DNA from: Chelativorans sp. Marseille-P2723
Lineage (GTDB): Bacteria; Pseudomonadota; Alphaproteobacteria; Rhizobiales; Rhizobiaceae
Assembly: GCF_902809845.1 (NCBI RefSeq)
Contig: NZ_CADDWI010000013.1
Coordinates: 124,001-188,000, forward strand
DNA length: 64,000 nt
Reading direction: 5' to 3'
Below, piece after piece: positions 19,009 through 28,853 of this stretch. A program made the translations under genes and the position numbers. The notes beneath the pieces are model-generated. The model ran no database searches and was not told the origin of the DNA. It was given only the letters and a program-made list of their open reading frames with translations. Within the stretch, counting starts at the first letter, position 1. Each line of letters starts with the position of its first letter.

Positions 19009-20039
19009 TGGCGCTTGCACGCGCTCGTCGCCGCGAAAGGAGTGTTGATTACTGGCCAGGCTTCGTTGACGCGCTGGCGACGCTTCTGCTTGCCATCATG
19101 TTCCTGCTGTCAGTCTTCGTACTGGCACAGTTCCTCCTCAGTCAGGAGATCACCAGCCGCGACGCAGTGCTGGACCGCCTCAACGCGCAGATCAACGAAC
19201 TGACGCAGCTTCTGGCTCTGGAGCAGGCCAATGTGCAGGACGCAGAAGACGAACTTGCGACGTTGCGGGCCTCGCTTGCACAGGCGGAGGCAGAGCAGTC
19301 GCGGCTTCAGCAGCTTTTAGCCAGCGGAGCGGGGCAGAGCGAAGTGGCGGCGGAACGTGTTGGCCGGCTCACGGGCGAGTTGGAGGAGGAACGGCAAATC
19401 AGCCAGCGCGCCCTCTCGCAGGTAGAGCTGCTGAACCAGCAGATTGCCGCACTTCGGCAACAGATAGCTGCGCTTGAAGGTGCGCTCGAAGTTTCTGAAC
19501 AGCGCGACCGGCAGGCCAATGCCAAGATCGCGGATCTAGGACGCAGACTGAACATCGCGCTCGCACAGCGGGTGCAGGAGTTGAACCGCTACCGCTCGGA
19601 TTTCTTCGGCCGCTTGCGCGAAATCCTTTCCGATCGCGAGAACATCCGCATCGTCGGCGACCGCTTCGTGTTCCAGTCGGAGGTGCTGTTTGCCTCGGGG
19701 GCAACGGAGATCAACCCACGCGGCCGCGAGGAAATGCAAAAACTTGCCGGCGCGATCCTGGAATTGCAGCAGGAGATTCCCCCGGAAATCAACTGGGTGC
19801 TGCGCGTGGACGGACACACGGACGACGTGCCATTGTCCGGCACCGGGCGCTTTCGCGACAATTGGGAGCTTTCGGCAGCCCGCGCAATAGCTGTGGTGAA
19901 GTTCCTGATCGAAAACGGCGTTCCTGCCGAGCGGCTCGTTGCGGCTGGCTTTGGCGAATATCAGCCGCTCGACATGAGCGGCACGCTGGAAGCCCGTGCC
20001 CGGAACCGACGAATCGAGCTGAAGCTGACGGAGCGGTAG
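19008..20039 (+). CDS. MotB/OmpA-like peptidoglycan-binding stator protein
   Basis: 343 residues. An N-terminal membrane segment, GFVDALATLLLAIMFLLSVF, carries Asp21 where MotB, TolR and ExbD have their proton-binding aspartate. A long coiled coil follows (about 50-195, heptad-like Leu/Glu/Gln/Ala), then an OmpA domain with SEVLFASGATEINPRG and VDGHTDDVPLSGTGRFRDNW. It should pair with the preceding channel protein to couple proton flow to work against the cell wall. The role is unknown; conservation with rhizobial chromosomes suggests an envelope function rather than flagellar motility. Confidence 0.88.
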   Translation: MALARARRRERSVDYWPGFVDALATLLLAIMFLLSVFVLAQFLLSQEITSRDAVLDRLNAQINELTQLLALEQANVQDAEDELATLRASLAQAEAEQSRLQQLLASGAGQSEVAAERVGRLTGELEEERQISQRALSQVELLNQQIAALRQQIAALEGALEVSEQRDRQANAKIADLGRRLNIALAQRVQELNRYRSDFFGRLREILSDRENIRIVGDRFVFQSEVLFASGATEINPRGREEMQKLAGAILELQQEIPPEINWVLRVDGHTDDVPLSGTGRFRDNWELSAARAIAVVKFLIENGVPAERLVAAGFGEYQPLDMSGTLEARARNRRIELKLTER

Positions 20040-20146
20040 GATGGCCCTACGCGGCGCCTTGCTGGATCGTGCAGCATCTCATGAAACGATGCAACGATCA
20101 TGAGGCGAAATGCGGGTCGGAAAACCGCTATCGACCTTTTCTCGAA

Positions 20147-20353
20147 CTAGAAATCAGTTGCCATCCCCTTCACTTCCCAGTCGCCGAAGCGGACAGGGTC
20201 GGGACCCTCCCGGCCACCGATTTCCCGCGGCCGTGAAACTGCCTCTGCCCGGCTCCGCCGCTCCTCCGCCTCCTTGAGCGCCCTGAGCGCCGCAGGGGGC
20301 AGAGCCTTTTTACGGGGGGCTGTTTCAGCCTCTTTCTGTGAGGTTTGTTCCAT
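20147..20353 (-). CDS. DUF1674 family, succinate dehydrogenase assembly factor 4 homologue
   Basis: 68 residues: a charged, low-complexity N-terminus and the family signature GGREGPDPVRFGDWEVKG near the C-terminus, ending in the typical ATDF. DUF1674 proteins are the bacterial relatives of SDHAF4 (Sdh8), which assists insertion of the flavoprotein subunit into succinate dehydrogenase. No sdh genes lie in the window. It is divergent from htpX with 138 bases between the starts. Confidence 0.87.
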   Translation of the reverse strand: MEQTSQKEAETAPRKKALPPAALRALKEAEERRSRAEAVSRPREIGGREGPDPVRFGDWEVKGMATDF

Positions 20354-20491
20354 TGTCTTTTCGCCGGACTTTATTGAATAAACAGTGTCGACCTCCCATC
20401 ATAATAGGCAAGTCATGCGCCGAATCACAGACAGGAACGGCGCGAAATTACGGCAGCCGATGACGGGCAGCCGTGCTTTGGAGTCAGTGGC

Positions 20492-21436
20492 ATGAACGTG
20501 ATTCGCACCGCGATGCTTCTTGCATTCATGACCGCCCTCTTCATGGGGGTGGGCTACCTTATCGGCGGCACGGGCGGGATGACCATCGCCTTCGTGATTG
20601 CCGCGGCCATGAACCTGCTCAGCTACTGGAACGGCGACAAGCTGGTGCTCCGCATGTACAATGCACGCGAGGTGGACGAGCGTTCCGCGCCCGAATTCTA
20701 CCGGATCGTGCAGAACCTGGCCGCGCGGGCTGGGCTTCCCATGCCGCGCGTCTACATCATCGACAATCCACAGCCCAACGCATTTGCAACGGGTCGCAAC
20801 CCGCAGAACGCGGCCGTAGCCGCCACGACCGGCCTGCTTCATCGTCTGTCGCCCGAAGAGGTGGCCGGCGTCATGGCGCACGAACTGGCGCACGTGCAGA
20901 ACCGCGATACGCTCACCATGACGATCACTGCTACGCTCGCCGGCGCGATCTCGATGCTCGCCAATTTCGCCCTTTTCTTCGGCGGAGGGCGGGATAACAA
21001 CAACAACCCCTTGGGATTTATCGGCATCCTTATCGCGATGATCGTTGCCCCGCTCGCGGCCATGCTCGTCCAGATGGCCATCAGCCGCACGCGCGAATAT
21101 GCAGCGGACCGGCGCGGCGCGGAAATCTGCGGTCAGCCGCTGTGGCTTGCCTCCGCCCTCAGCAAGATCGCCCGCAGCACACGTCAGATCGTCAATCCGG
21201 ATGCGGAACGAAATCCGGCTACCGCACATATGTTCATCATCAATCCCCTATCCGGCCAGAACATGGACAATCTCTTCTCCACGCATCCCGATACGGAAAA
21301 CCGGATTGCTGCGCTCCAGGTTATGGCAAGGGAGGCAGGAATGTCCGCGCCTACCTCCTTTAACGCTGATGAGCCGGGCGCGTTTGGCCCGTGGGGTTCA
21401 AGAGGTGCCCGCACGCGCCGGGGCCCGTGGTCGTGA
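20492..21436 (+). CDS. htpX: Membrane zinc protease HtpX
   Basis: 314-residue M48 family endopeptidase in the inner membrane that degrades misfolded membrane proteins. Two N-terminal membrane segments (about 5-22 and 27-45), the zinc motif [11 protein letters not shown] (His130, Glu131, His134), two further hydrophobic segments (about 144-165 and 175-200), and the third zinc ligand in [11 protein letters not shown]. The C-terminal [14 protein letters not shown] is conserved. The stop codon overlaps the probable GTG start of rsmB (GTGA), so the two are coupled. Confidence 0.97.
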   Translation: MNVIRTAMLLAFMTALFMGVGYLIGGTGGMTIAFVIAAAMNLLSYWNGDKLVLRMYNAREVDERSAPEFYRIVQNLAARAGLPMPRVYIIDNPQPNAFATGRNPQNAAVAATTGLLHRLSPEEVAGVMAHELAHVQNRDTLTMTITATLAGAISMLANFALFFGGGRDNNNNPLGFIGILIAMIVAPLAAMLVQMAISRTREYAADRRGAEICGQPLWLASALSKIARSTRQIVNPDAERNPATAHMFIINPLSGQNMDNLFSTHPDTENRIAALQVMAREAGMSAPTSFNADEPGAFGPWGSRGARTRRGPWS

Positions 21437-22815
21437 AGACTGCACAAAAGCGCCGCCACACCTCTCAATCGCCGTATGCCGCGCCATCGGCCAACGCGAA
21501 CAAGGCCGGTCTGGAGCCGCGCCGCGTCGCCACGCGATTGCTGGCTGCCGTCATCGATCGCCGCACACCGCTGGACGCGCTGACGGACGGCGAACATGGA
21601 CATCCGCAGTTCCTCGCCCTGCCGCCGCGCGACCGTGCGCTTGTCCGGGCGATACTGGCGAGCGCATTGCGCCACCGCCGCACCATCGAGAAGCTGATCG
21701 TCGATAAGCTGGAGCGTTCCTTACCCCCGAACGCTCAGGCACTTTCACACATACTGCATGTGGGAGCAGCGCAGATCCTGTTCCTTGACGTTCCTGACAG
21801 CGCCGCAGTCGACCTTGCGGTGACCCAGGCGAAGGCCGACCCGCGGGCGCGGCGGTTTTCCGGTCTCGTAAACGCCGTGCTGCGCAACATTGTCCGCAGC
21901 AAGGACGGCGAACTGGAAAGAGCGCTGGCAGAGACCCGCGACGCGCCCGGATGGTTCATCGAACGGCTGGAGGCCGCCTATGGGTCAGCCCAGACGGATG
22001 CCATACTCGAAATGCACCGGCGGGAGCCTCCGGTCGATTTCACGATGAAGTACGATCCGCCGGTCTGGGCGCAGCGACTAGGCGGGAGGGTGCTTCCCAA
22101 CGGCTCCGTGCGCGTCGAGCGTCTCCAGGCGCCCGTTCCCGAACTTCCGGGCTTTGACGAGGGCGTGTGGTGGGTACAGGACGCCGCTGCAAGCCTGCCG
22201 GCGCGACTGCTGGGCAATGTGGCCGGTCTTGCCGTTGCCGATCTTTGCGCGGCGCCTGGCGGCAAGACGGCACAGCTTGCCCTTGCAGGCGCGAAGGTGA
22301 CTGCCGTGGACCTTTCGGCAAGCCGGTTGCGTCGGCTAAGCGCAAATCTTGACCGACTGGGTCTTCAAGCCACCATCGTGCAGGCTGACCTTCTAAAATG
22401 GCAGCCAGACAGCCTTTTTGACGCGGCCCTGCTCGATGCCCCCTGTTCTTCCACCGGTACTGTCCGGCGCCACCCCGATGTGCCGTGGACCAAGAGCCCG
22501 GACGACATTGCGCGGCTGGCCCAACTACAGCGGGAACTGCTGGGCCGCGCGCTTGATCTCGTCCGGCCGGGCGGGATTGTCGTCTTCTCGAACTGCTCGC
22601 TCGACCCTTCCGAAGGCGAGGTGCTTGTGGAACGGATGCTGGCGGAAAGGTCAGATGCCGCGCTCGATCCGATTCGGGCAGAAGAATTACCAGGCGCAGG
22701 GCATTTCGTGACGGACCGTGGGTTTCTTCGGACAACGCCAGCCGAACAAAGCGGGACGGAGCACCTGGGCGAGGTAGACGGCTTCTTTGCAGCCCGTCTG
22801 CAACGTAAGGTATAA
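21433..22815 (+). CDS. rsmB: 16S rRNA (cytosine-C5) methyltransferase RsmB-type
   Basis: 460 residues in the GTG-start reading. N-terminal NusB-like RNA-binding domain (about 30-155, with [11 protein letters not shown] and [12 protein letters not shown]) and C-terminal SAM-dependent domain with [15 protein letters not shown], the catalytic [16 protein letters not shown] and [10 protein letters not shown]. Methylates a cytosine in 16S rRNA (position 967 in E. coli). The start at 21433 forms a GTGA overlap with the htpX stop and gives [12 protein letters not shown] codons at 21391 and 21427 are alternatives. Confidence 0.93.
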   Translation: MKTAQKRRHTSQSPYAAPSANANKAGLEPRRVATRLLAAVIDRRTPLDALTDGEHGHPQFLALPPRDRALVRAILASALRHRRTIEKLIVDKLERSLPPNAQALSHILHVGAAQILFLDVPDSAAVDLAVTQAKADPRARRFSGLVNAVLRNIVRSKDGELERALAETRDAPGWFIERLEAAYGSAQTDAILEMHRREPPVDFTMKYDPPVWAQRLGGRVLPNGSVRVERLQAPVPELPGFDEGVWWVQDAAASLPARLLGNVAGLAVADLCAAPGGKTAQLALAGAKVTAVDLSASRLRRLSANLDRLGLQATIVQADLLKWQPDSLFDAALLDAPCSSTGTVRRHPDVPWTKSPDDIARLAQLQRELLGRALDLVRPGGIVVFSNCSLDPSEGEVLVERMLAERSDAALDPIRAEELPGAGHFVTDRGFLRTTPAEQSGTEHLGEVDGFFAARLQRKV

Positions 22816-22921
22816 GTCGGCGCATATTTGTTCTTCGCATAAACTTTTGAATCAATTAGACTCTGCCGCGGGAACCTCCTCGCGGCTTTGTGAGGACTCA
22901 CCTTAGCTTACAGGTATTGCA

Positions 22922-24631
22922 ATGCAGGCCAGCGGCTTAAGCCCGCTTCTATGGGATCTTGCGGCACGTCAGGCGTGGCGGCGCCTTCGCCGTCGCTTGC
23001 GGGCGGGACCAGCCTATCGGTGGCGCTATTCCGGGCGCACGCCGGAGCGCCTGTTGATAGCCCCTCCCGACCTCCGGCTGGCCGATCCGGAAACGGCGCG
23101 CGAGATATATAATGGCCGTTTTCTGCTTGGCGGTCACCTGGTGGAAACAGGTGGCGAATCACCTTTCCTTCTGGACATTGATCACGCCTTCTGGCTAGAG
23201 GAACTGCACGGCTTCCGTTGGCTGCGCCACCTGCATGCGGCGCAGACGGAACTGGCGGCAGCGAATGCACGCGCGCTGGTATCAGACTGGATCACCCTGC
23301 ATGGGCGCCGCATTTCAGGACTTGCCTGGCATCCGGCCGTCACCGCACGCCGCCTTATCGCCTGGCTTCAGCATTCAGCCATCGTGCTGCAGGGGGCCGA
23401 CCTTGCCAGCTATCGGCAGTATCTGAAGATGCTTGCCGTCCAGGTGCGCTACCTTCGCTCCGTTACAGGCGAAATGCCGGATGGGGAGGAGCGGCTGCGA
23501 GCGCGAACCGCCCTTGCTTTCGCCGCCCTGTCGCTACCCACCTCCCCCTCAGCGTTGCGGACGGCCACACGCCACCTCAGCACCGAATTGGACCGGCAGA
23601 TTCTGCCCGATGGTGGCCACATCTCGCGCAACCCGCGCGTGATATTGGAACTGCTGGCCGACCTTCTCCCGCTGCGGCAGACCTATGCAAATCAGGCCGA
23701 GGCGCCGCCGCCAGCCCTTGTCGGCGCTGTTGAGAGAATGCTGCCTGCGCTGCGCTTCTTCCGCCATCGCGATGGGAGCCTTGCCCGCTTCAACGGCATG
23801 GGCGTGACGACACACGATCGCGTTGCGGCAATCCTCCGACATGACGATACCGGGGGCGCACCGCTCTCCCACGCACGGCATTCAGGCTATCAGCGGCTTT
23901 CCATGGGCAGCACCACCGTCATTGCTGACACGGCTGCGCCGCCACCGCTTGAGCTTTCCAACATGGCGCATGCGGGCTGTCTTTCGTTCGAGCTTTCCTC
24001 TGGCCGCAATCAGTTCATCGTCAATTGCGGCGTGGACAATCTAAGCGGTGAGGCTTACCGCCCCCTCGCTCGTGCAACCGCAGCCCATTCCACCGCGACG
24101 CTCAACGATACGTCCCAGGCCCGATTCGCCCTCCCGGCAGGCTGGGACGATTGGGTAGGGACCCCCTTGGTAAGCGGCCCTCGCCAGGTGGAGTGCCGCC
24201 GGGAGGATGCCGCAGACGCGCAAGGCTTCGTTGCAAGCCACGACGGCTACGTCACGCGTTTCGGGCTGATCCACGAACGCAAGCTCACGCTTACGCAAGG
24301 GGGCGCCCTTCTTCAGGGCGTCGACCGTTTCATTCAGCCTCCAGATAGCCCTCCGGCAAGACCCGCTTCCGCAGCCATCCGGTTTCACATCCACCCTGAC
24401 ATCCAGGTTTATCGAGACGATGCAGGTATGCTCATCCTTGCCGGCGACGTTACCGACACTTGGGTCTTCTCTTGTTCCGGAGTCGAGCCAGTGGTGGAGG
24501 AATCGATCTTTTTCGCCGCCGTCGCCGGACCATGCCGCAGCCGCCAGATCGTCCTGCATTTCAGGACGTCGGACCGAGCGGAAGTGAACTGGCAGCTCTC
24601 GCGCACGCATAGTTTTGCAGAGAGTGTCTGA
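22922..24631 (+). CDS. Heparinase II/III family protein
   Basis: 569 residues. The N-terminal half is helical (alpha-toroid type; RLIAWLQHSAIVLQ, ILPDGGHISRNPRVILELLA) and the C-terminal half is the beta-sandwich heparinase II/III domain (about 320-560), with YQRLSMGSTTVIADT, HSTATLNDTSQARF and HDGYVTRFGLIHERKLTL. The family cleaves uronic-acid polysaccharides by elimination, but many alphaproteobacterial members have unproven substrates. No signal peptide is evident, unusual for a secreted lyase. A GC-rich hairpin (22865-22886) lies between rsmB and this gene, so it may have its own promoter. Confidence 0.85.
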   Translation: MQASGLSPLLWDLAARQAWRRLRRRLRAGPAYRWRYSGRTPERLLIAPPDLRLADPETAREIYNGRFLLGGHLVETGGESPFLLDIDHAFWLEELHGFRWLRHLHAAQTELAAANARALVSDWITLHGRRISGLAWHPAVTARRLIAWLQHSAIVLQGADLASYRQYLKMLAVQVRYLRSVTGEMPDGEERLRARTALAFAALSLPTSPSALRTATRHLSTELDRQILPDGGHISRNPRVILELLADLLPLRQTYANQAEAPPPALVGAVERMLPALRFFRHRDGSLARFNGMGVTTHDRVAAILRHDDTGGAPLSHARHSGYQRLSMGSTTVIADTAAPPPLELSNMAHAGCLSFELSSGRNQFIVNCGVDNLSGEAYRPLARATAAHSTATLNDTSQARFALPAGWDDWVGTPLVSGPRQVECRREDAADAQGFVASHDGYVTRFGLIHERKLTLTQGGALLQGVDRFIQPPDSPPARPASAAIRFHIHPDIQVYRDDAGMLILAGDVTDTWVFSCSGVEPVVEESIFFAAVAGPCRSRQIVLHFRTSDRAEVNWQLSRTHSFAESV

Positions 24632-24674
24632 GCCCATACCAAGGGCTTCCGGCTTGGCGCTCCCCTATGCTAGA

Positions 24675-24702
24675 GCGGCGCCTCAGGCTCAGCCTGAGCC
24701 GC
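24675..24702 (+). promoter_or_regulatory. Inverted repeat in the purH leader region
   Basis: The 148 bases between the heparinase gene and purH hold a hairpin CTCAGG/CCTGAG (24682-24698) flanked by GCGGC and GCCGC, and further on a small AGGCCG/CGGCCT hairpin. No T tract follows, so a terminator is unlikely. It could be a leader structure or a repressor site for purH. No known purine riboswitch pattern was recognised. Confidence 0.35.
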
Positions 24703-24779
24703 TATAGTGTCCTTACTATGCGGGGTTTGCACCAGGACAGGCCGCTCGGCCTGCCGCACGTTCTGCCTAAGAGGAAAGC

Positions 24780-26396
24780 ATGGCCGTCAACGCGAAGAAT
24801 ATTCCTGCACCCGACCTCGTTCCCGTCCGAAGGGCGCTGATTTCCGTGTCCGACAAGATCGGCATCATCGAATTCGCGGCAGCACTTTCCAAGAGCGGGG
24901 TGGAGTTGGTCTCTACTGGCGGGACCGCAGCAGCCTTGTCCGGCGCGGGACTTCCGGTGCGCGATGTCTCAGAGATTACGGGCTTTCCCGAGATCATGGA
25001 TGGGCGGGTGAAGACATTGCATCCAGCCATCCACGGAGCACTTCTTGGCATCCGGGACGATGCCGAGCATCGCGAAGCAATGGAAACCTATGGAATCCAT
25101 TCTATCGACCTTGTCGTGATCAATCTCTATCCCTTTGAGGAGGTGCGGTTTGGCGGCGGCGACTATCCAGCGATTGTGGAGAATATCGACATTGGCGGCC
25201 CTGCCATGCTGCGGGCGGCCGCGAAGAACCATGCCTATGTGGCCGTAGTCACCGATCCAGCCGACTATGACAGGGTACTTACTGGCCTGAAGGAAAACGA
25301 CGGTGCGGTATCCTACCGGCTGCGCCAGGAGCTTGCCGCAAAAGCCTATGCACGCACGGCAGCCTATGATGCCGCTATTTCGCAATGGTTTGCGGAAAGC
25401 CTCAGCATAGAGCAGCCGAAATGGCGCGCCTTCGGCGGCAGGCTTGCCGAGGTAATGCGTTACGGCGAGAACCCTCACCAGCAGGCCGGCTTCTATCTTA
25501 CGGGCGAGAAGCGCCCGGGCGTGGCGACGGCACGGCAGGTGCAGGGCAAGCAGTTATCCTACAATAACATCAACGACACCGATGCCGCTTTCGAGCTCGT
25601 TTCCGAGTTCGACCCGCAAGGCACCGCGGCCGTGGCTATTATGAAGCACGCCAATCCTTGCGGCGTCGCTGAAGGCGCCAGTCTGGCGGAAGCCTATGCC
25701 AAGGCGCTAGCCTGCGATCCGGTTTCCGCTTTCGGAGGCATCGTCGCAGTCAACCGTGCGCTCGATAGGGAAGCGGCGGAAGAGATCGCCAAGATCTTCA
25801 CCGAGGTCATCATTGCGCCCGATGCGACGGAGGAAGCCCAAGCGATCATCGCGGCCAAGAAGAACTTGCGCCTCCTGCTTACCGGCGGGATAGCCGACCC
25901 CCGCGCCCCGGGCCTTTCGGCCAAGACCGTTGCGGGCGGCTTGCTTGTGCAGTCGCGCGACAACGGGGTAATCGATGATCTGGAACTGTCGGTGGTGACC
26001 AGGCGTGCCCCGACGGAGAGCGAAATGGCGGACCTGAAATTTGCCTTCCGTGTGGCCAAGCACGTGAAGTCGAATGCAATCGTCTACGCGAAAAATCTTG
26101 CCACGGTGGGTATCGGCGCAGGACAGATGAGCCGCGTCGATTCCGCCCGTATTGCCGCGCGCAAGGCAGAGGACGCCGCGCGGGCGGCAGGGCTCGATGC
26201 ACCCTTGACAAAAGGCTCCGTGGTAGCTTCAGACGCGTTCTTTCCGTTCGCCGATGGGCTGCTATCGGCGGTCGAGGCCGGTGCCACCGCAGTCATCCAG
26301 CCCGGCGGCTCCATGCGCGATAACGAGGTGATCGCGGCGGCGGACGAACATGGCGTTGCCATGATCTTCACGGGAATGCGCCACTTCCGGCACTGA
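24780..26396 (+). CDS. purH: Bifunctional AICAR formyltransferase/IMP cyclohydrolase
   Basis: Last two steps of IMP synthesis. 538 residues. The N-terminal cyclohydrolase (MGS-like) domain has [29 protein letters not shown] and [16 protein letters not shown]; the C-terminal transformylase domain has [10 protein letters not shown]-type [14 protein letters not shown], the catalytic [11 protein letters not shown] and AFGGIVAVN. Ends with [10 protein letters not shown], the invariant C-terminus. Full length. In this group purH is often found downstream of rsmB and a heparinase gene, as here. Confidence 0.98.
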   Translation: MAVNAKNIPAPDLVPVRRALISVSDKIGIIEFAAALSKSGVELVSTGGTAAALSGAGLPVRDVSEITGFPEIMDGRVKTLHPAIHGALLGIRDDAEHREAMETYGIHSIDLVVINLYPFEEVRFGGGDYPAIVENIDIGGPAMLRAAAKNHAYVAVVTDPADYDRVLTGLKENDGAVSYRLRQELAAKAYARTAAYDAAISQWFAESLSIEQPKWRAFGGRLAEVMRYGENPHQQAGFYLTGEKRPGVATARQVQGKQLSYNNINDTDAAFELVSEFDPQGTAAVAIMKHANPCGVAEGASLAEAYAKALACDPVSAFGGIVAVNRALDREAAEEIAKIFTEVIIAPDATEEAQAIIAAKKNLRLLLTGGIADPRAPGLSAKTVAGGLLVQSRDNGVIDDLELSVVTRRAPTESEMADLKFAFRVAKHVKSNAIVYAKNLATVGIGAGQMSRVDSARIAARKAEDAARAAGLDAPLTKGSVVASDAFFPFADGLLSAVEAGATAVIQPGGSMRDNEVIAAADEHGVAMIFTGMRHFRH

Positions 26397-26423
26397 GCGC
26401 CAGCAGCCGGTGCAAAGCGCGCG

Positions 26424-26852
26424 TTAATTCCGATCCTCTGGGAAGACGGGCAACGGCATGAAGTCAACGCCATCCTCGGCAAGCGATCTTACTTCTTCCG
26501 CCGTTGCTTCACCATAGATGCCCCGCGGCTCTACCTCGCCGAAGTGGATCTTGCGCGCTTCCTCAGCAAAGCGCTCGCCGACGTAATCGGCGTTCTCTCG
26601 TACCTTCTGCGCCAAAGCCCTCAGTTGTACAAGCGCTTGCTTCTGTTGCTCGCTCATGGCCAGAGTGACGGGCTCCATTCTTTTTGAGCCGGTCGAAATT
26701 GCTGGCGCCATCAACGCCTTCTCTACTTCGTTGGAGCCGCAATTGGGGCAGGAGATCAACTTACGTTGTTTCTGTGCCTCGAAGTCTTCGCCGCTGCGGA
26801 ACCAGCCTTCGAATTCGTGCTCGTTTTCGCAAATGAGACCGAAGCGGATCAT
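26424..26852 (-). CDS. DUF1178 family protein
   Basis: 142 residues. The N-terminus [20 protein letters not shown] with [18 protein letters not shown] places it in the DUF1178 family; Cys8, and the CPNC pair at about residues 35-38, could form a zinc site together with the His. The C-terminal [20 protein letters not shown] is also conserved. Function unknown. Its ATG overlaps the stop of the nitrilase gene (ATGA), and it is the last gene of a grxC-nitrilase-DUF1178 string. Confidence 0.88.
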   Translation of the reverse strand: MIRFGLICENEHEFEGWFRSGEDFEAQKQRKLISCPNCGSNEVEKALMAPAISTGSKRMEPVTLAMSEQQKQALVQLRALAQKVRENADYVGERFAEEARKIHFGEVEPRGIYGEATAEEVRSLAEDGVDFMPLPVFPEDRN

Positions 26853-27706
26853 GGCGTCGCCACTCCAGCAAACGACTTCACTTCATTCACGGTAAAATCC
26901 TGCGCATTCTTGAGGTTGGGTACCTTCCGTCGGGCTTCCTGCGACGCCCGCAGATCGATTTTTGCATAAACGACTCCCGGCTCATCACCCTGCGCTTCTG
27001 CGACGATGCGCCCCCATGGGTCGACGATCAGCGAGTGACCATAGGTCTTGCGTCCATCCTCATGCAGGCCACCCTGCGCAGCCGCAACGAGCCAAGCTCC
27101 ATTCTCGATAGCCCTCGCCCGGATCAGAACATGCCAGTGCGCCTCACCGGTCTGACGGGTGAAAGCCGAAGGGACCGTCAATAGCTGGGCGCCCGCCAAG
27201 GCCTGTGCCTGGAAGAGCTGCGGGAACCTGAGATCGTAGCAGATGGCAAGTCCCATACGTCCGAACGGAAGGTCTACGACAACGCTCTCGCCGCCCGCTG
27301 CGTAGGTTGCCGACTCGCGCCAGCTTTCGCCATTGTCGAGGTTCACATCGAACATGTGGATCTTGTCATAGGTGGCGATGCGTCCGCCATCCGGCCCGAA
27401 GAGGAAGGCGCGGTTTGCCACCTTTCCTTCCGGAAGGGCAATCGCCGTGGAACCCAGATGCACGAAGAGCGACAGCTCCCTCGCCAATGCGGAGGCTTTC
27501 AGCACAAGCGGATCGTCTGCTTCATCGTGGATGCGTTCCATGAGCGCCTCGCGGCTGCGCACGAGCACGCCGGTCATTTCCGGACTCTGGACATAGGCTG
27601 CGCCCTTGCTTGCAGCCTCACGCACCAGATCCTCGAACGCACGAAGATTGGCTGCGGGGTCCTGGCCCGAGCGCATCTGCAATGCAGCAACGTGAAGAAT
27701 GTTCAT
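26849..27706 (-). CDS. Carbon-nitrogen hydrolase (nitrilase/omega-amidase, NIT1-like)
   Basis: 285 residues with the complete catalytic triad of the nitrilase superfamily: Glu43 in QSPEMTG, Lys115 in ATYDKIHMFDV, Cys156 in GLAICYDLRFPQLF. The family closest in pattern is NIT1/NIT2-like, which hydrolyses deaminated glutathione or alpha-ketoglutaramate; substrate here is inferred only. It starts overlapping the grxC stop (ATGA), which fits a glutathione-linked role, since Grx uses glutathione and NIT1 repairs deaminated glutathione. Confidence 0.88.
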   Translation of the reverse strand: MNILHVAALQMRSGQDPAANLRAFEDLVREAASKGAAYVQSPEMTGVLVRSREALMERIHDEADDPLVLKASALARELSLFVHLGSTAIALPEGKVANRAFLFGPDGGRIATYDKIHMFDVNLDNGESWRESATYAAGGESVVVDLPFGRMGLAICYDLRFPQLFQAQALAGAQLLTVPSAFTRQTGEAHWHVLIRARAIENGAWLVAAAQGGLHEDGRKTYGHSLIVDPWGRIVAEAQGDEPGVVYAKIDLRASQEARRKVPNLKNAQDFTVNEVKSFAGVATP

Positions 27707-27969
27707 GCGCTTGCTTCCTCAAGGAGAGCGTCGAGCCTACCCTCTCTTTCCAGCGCGTGCAGTTCGTCCGATCCGCCGACATGAATGTCGCCAATGAAGA
27801 TTTGCGGGAACGTCGCGCGTCCGCCGGAGCGGTTGATCATCTCCTGGCGCAATTCACGGGAAAAGCTGGCATCATGCTCGGTATAGGCGACATTCTTCCG
27901 TTCCAGAAGGCGCTTTGCAGCGGCGCAATACCCGCACCCCATGCGCGTATAGATCGTCACATTTGCCAT
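27703..27969 (-). CDS. grxC: Glutaredoxin 3 (dithiol)
   Basis: 88-residue thioredoxin-fold protein that reduces disulfides with glutathione. The dithiol active site CGYC (Cys12, Cys15) follows the first strand VTIYTRMG; TFPQIFIGDIHVGGSDEL is the cis-proline and glutathione-binding region. Length and layout are typical of GrxC. It heads a tight group with the nitrilase-like and DUF1178 genes, each overlapping by ATGA; the ComF gene lies 16 bases upstream on the same strand. Confidence 0.95.
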   Translation of the reverse strand: MANVTIYTRMGCGYCAAAKRLLERKNVAYTEHDASFSRELRQEMINRSGGRATFPQIFIGDIHVGGSDELHALEREGRLDALLEEASA

Positions 27970-27985
27970 TTTGTCTTCCTTGGGT

Positions 27986-28768
27986 TCACGCCGCTATATA
28001 GTTATCCTGCCTTTCCGACGCAAAGGCTCCGGGGAGTACCCGTGCGAAGGTCAACACATCGGCAGAGCGCGCTCCGGCACGCCTCAGCGCCCGCACGGCT
28101 GCCTTGACTGTAGCGCCGGTGGTATAGACGTCGTCGATCAATATGATGTTGCGGTCCTTCACCGAGGCTTCCTGCTTCACAGGAACTTGAAAAGCGCCGC
28201 GCACATTTGCCTCGCGTTCGCGCATGCCAAGGCCAACCTGCTGGCGTGTAACGCGACGGCGCACAAGAAACTCCGGCCGGTAATCGAGTTCGGTGAGCCG
28301 CGCGAAGGCGCGCGCAAGCTCTGCCGACTGATTGAAGCGGCGGAAAAAGAAGCGGCGATGATGCAGCGGCACCGGTACGACGCAATCAGCATCCGCCACC
28401 AACTCACCTGCTGCGCGCAGCATCCAGCGCGCCATCCATGGAGCAAGATCGGTCCTATCAGCGAATTTCAGGCCCTGGGCCATGCGTTTTGTCACGCCGC
28501 CATAGATCACTGCCGCCCGCGCCCTGTTGAAGGGAGGCGGATCGGCTATAGCTTCACCGGAAAGGAAGCCGTCGCCCATATCGTGCTCAAAGGGTGTACC
28601 CATGACAGGGCACCAGGGCGGTTCCAGAAACCGGACGTCCGGCCAGCATTCCGTACACAGCGTGCCTGGAGCGGTGACGAGGTTGCGGCAGCCGAGGCAG
28701 GCCGGCGGGAACAGCAGCCGCGCCGGCCACTCCCGAACCGCAGCGCCGACTGCCCGAAAAAGTCGCAT
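27986..28768 (-). CDS. ComF family phosphoribosyltransferase-like protein
   Basis: 260 residues. An N-terminal zinc-finger-like segment CLGCRNLVTAPGTLCTEC precedes a double-wing motif and a type I PRTase domain with the PRPP loop NIILIDDVYTTGATVKAAVR. ComF proteins are needed for DNA uptake in competent bacteria, yet most proteobacterial members (GntX-like) have no proven role. The ATG at 28768 has GGAG five bases upstream; a much longer open frame exists but lacks support. Divergent from the methyltransferase gene; first gene of the grxC string. Confidence 0.87.
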   Translation of the reverse strand: MRLFRAVGAAVREWPARLLFPPACLGCRNLVTAPGTLCTECWPDVRFLEPPWCPVMGTPFEHDMGDGFLSGEAIADPPPFNRARAAVIYGGVTKRMAQGLKFADRTDLAPWMARWMLRAAGELVADADCVVPVPLHHRRFFFRRFNQSAELARAFARLTELDYRPEFLVRRRVTRQQVGLGMREREANVRGAFQVPVKQEASVKDRNIILIDDVYTTGATVKAAVRALRRAGARSADVLTFARVLPGAFASERQDNYIAA

Positions 28769-28853
28769 GCTTGCTCCGCCCATCCTGAGCACCCATCTTT
28801 GCCCTCTGTAGCATTTTGTGCCATTGCGCGCACCGGAAGGAAAGTGCCTGCCC

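Noticed and set aside
22865-22886. GCCGCG/CGCGGC hairpin between rsmB and the heparinase gene
   Set aside because: Only three T follow, too weak to call a terminator with confidence.
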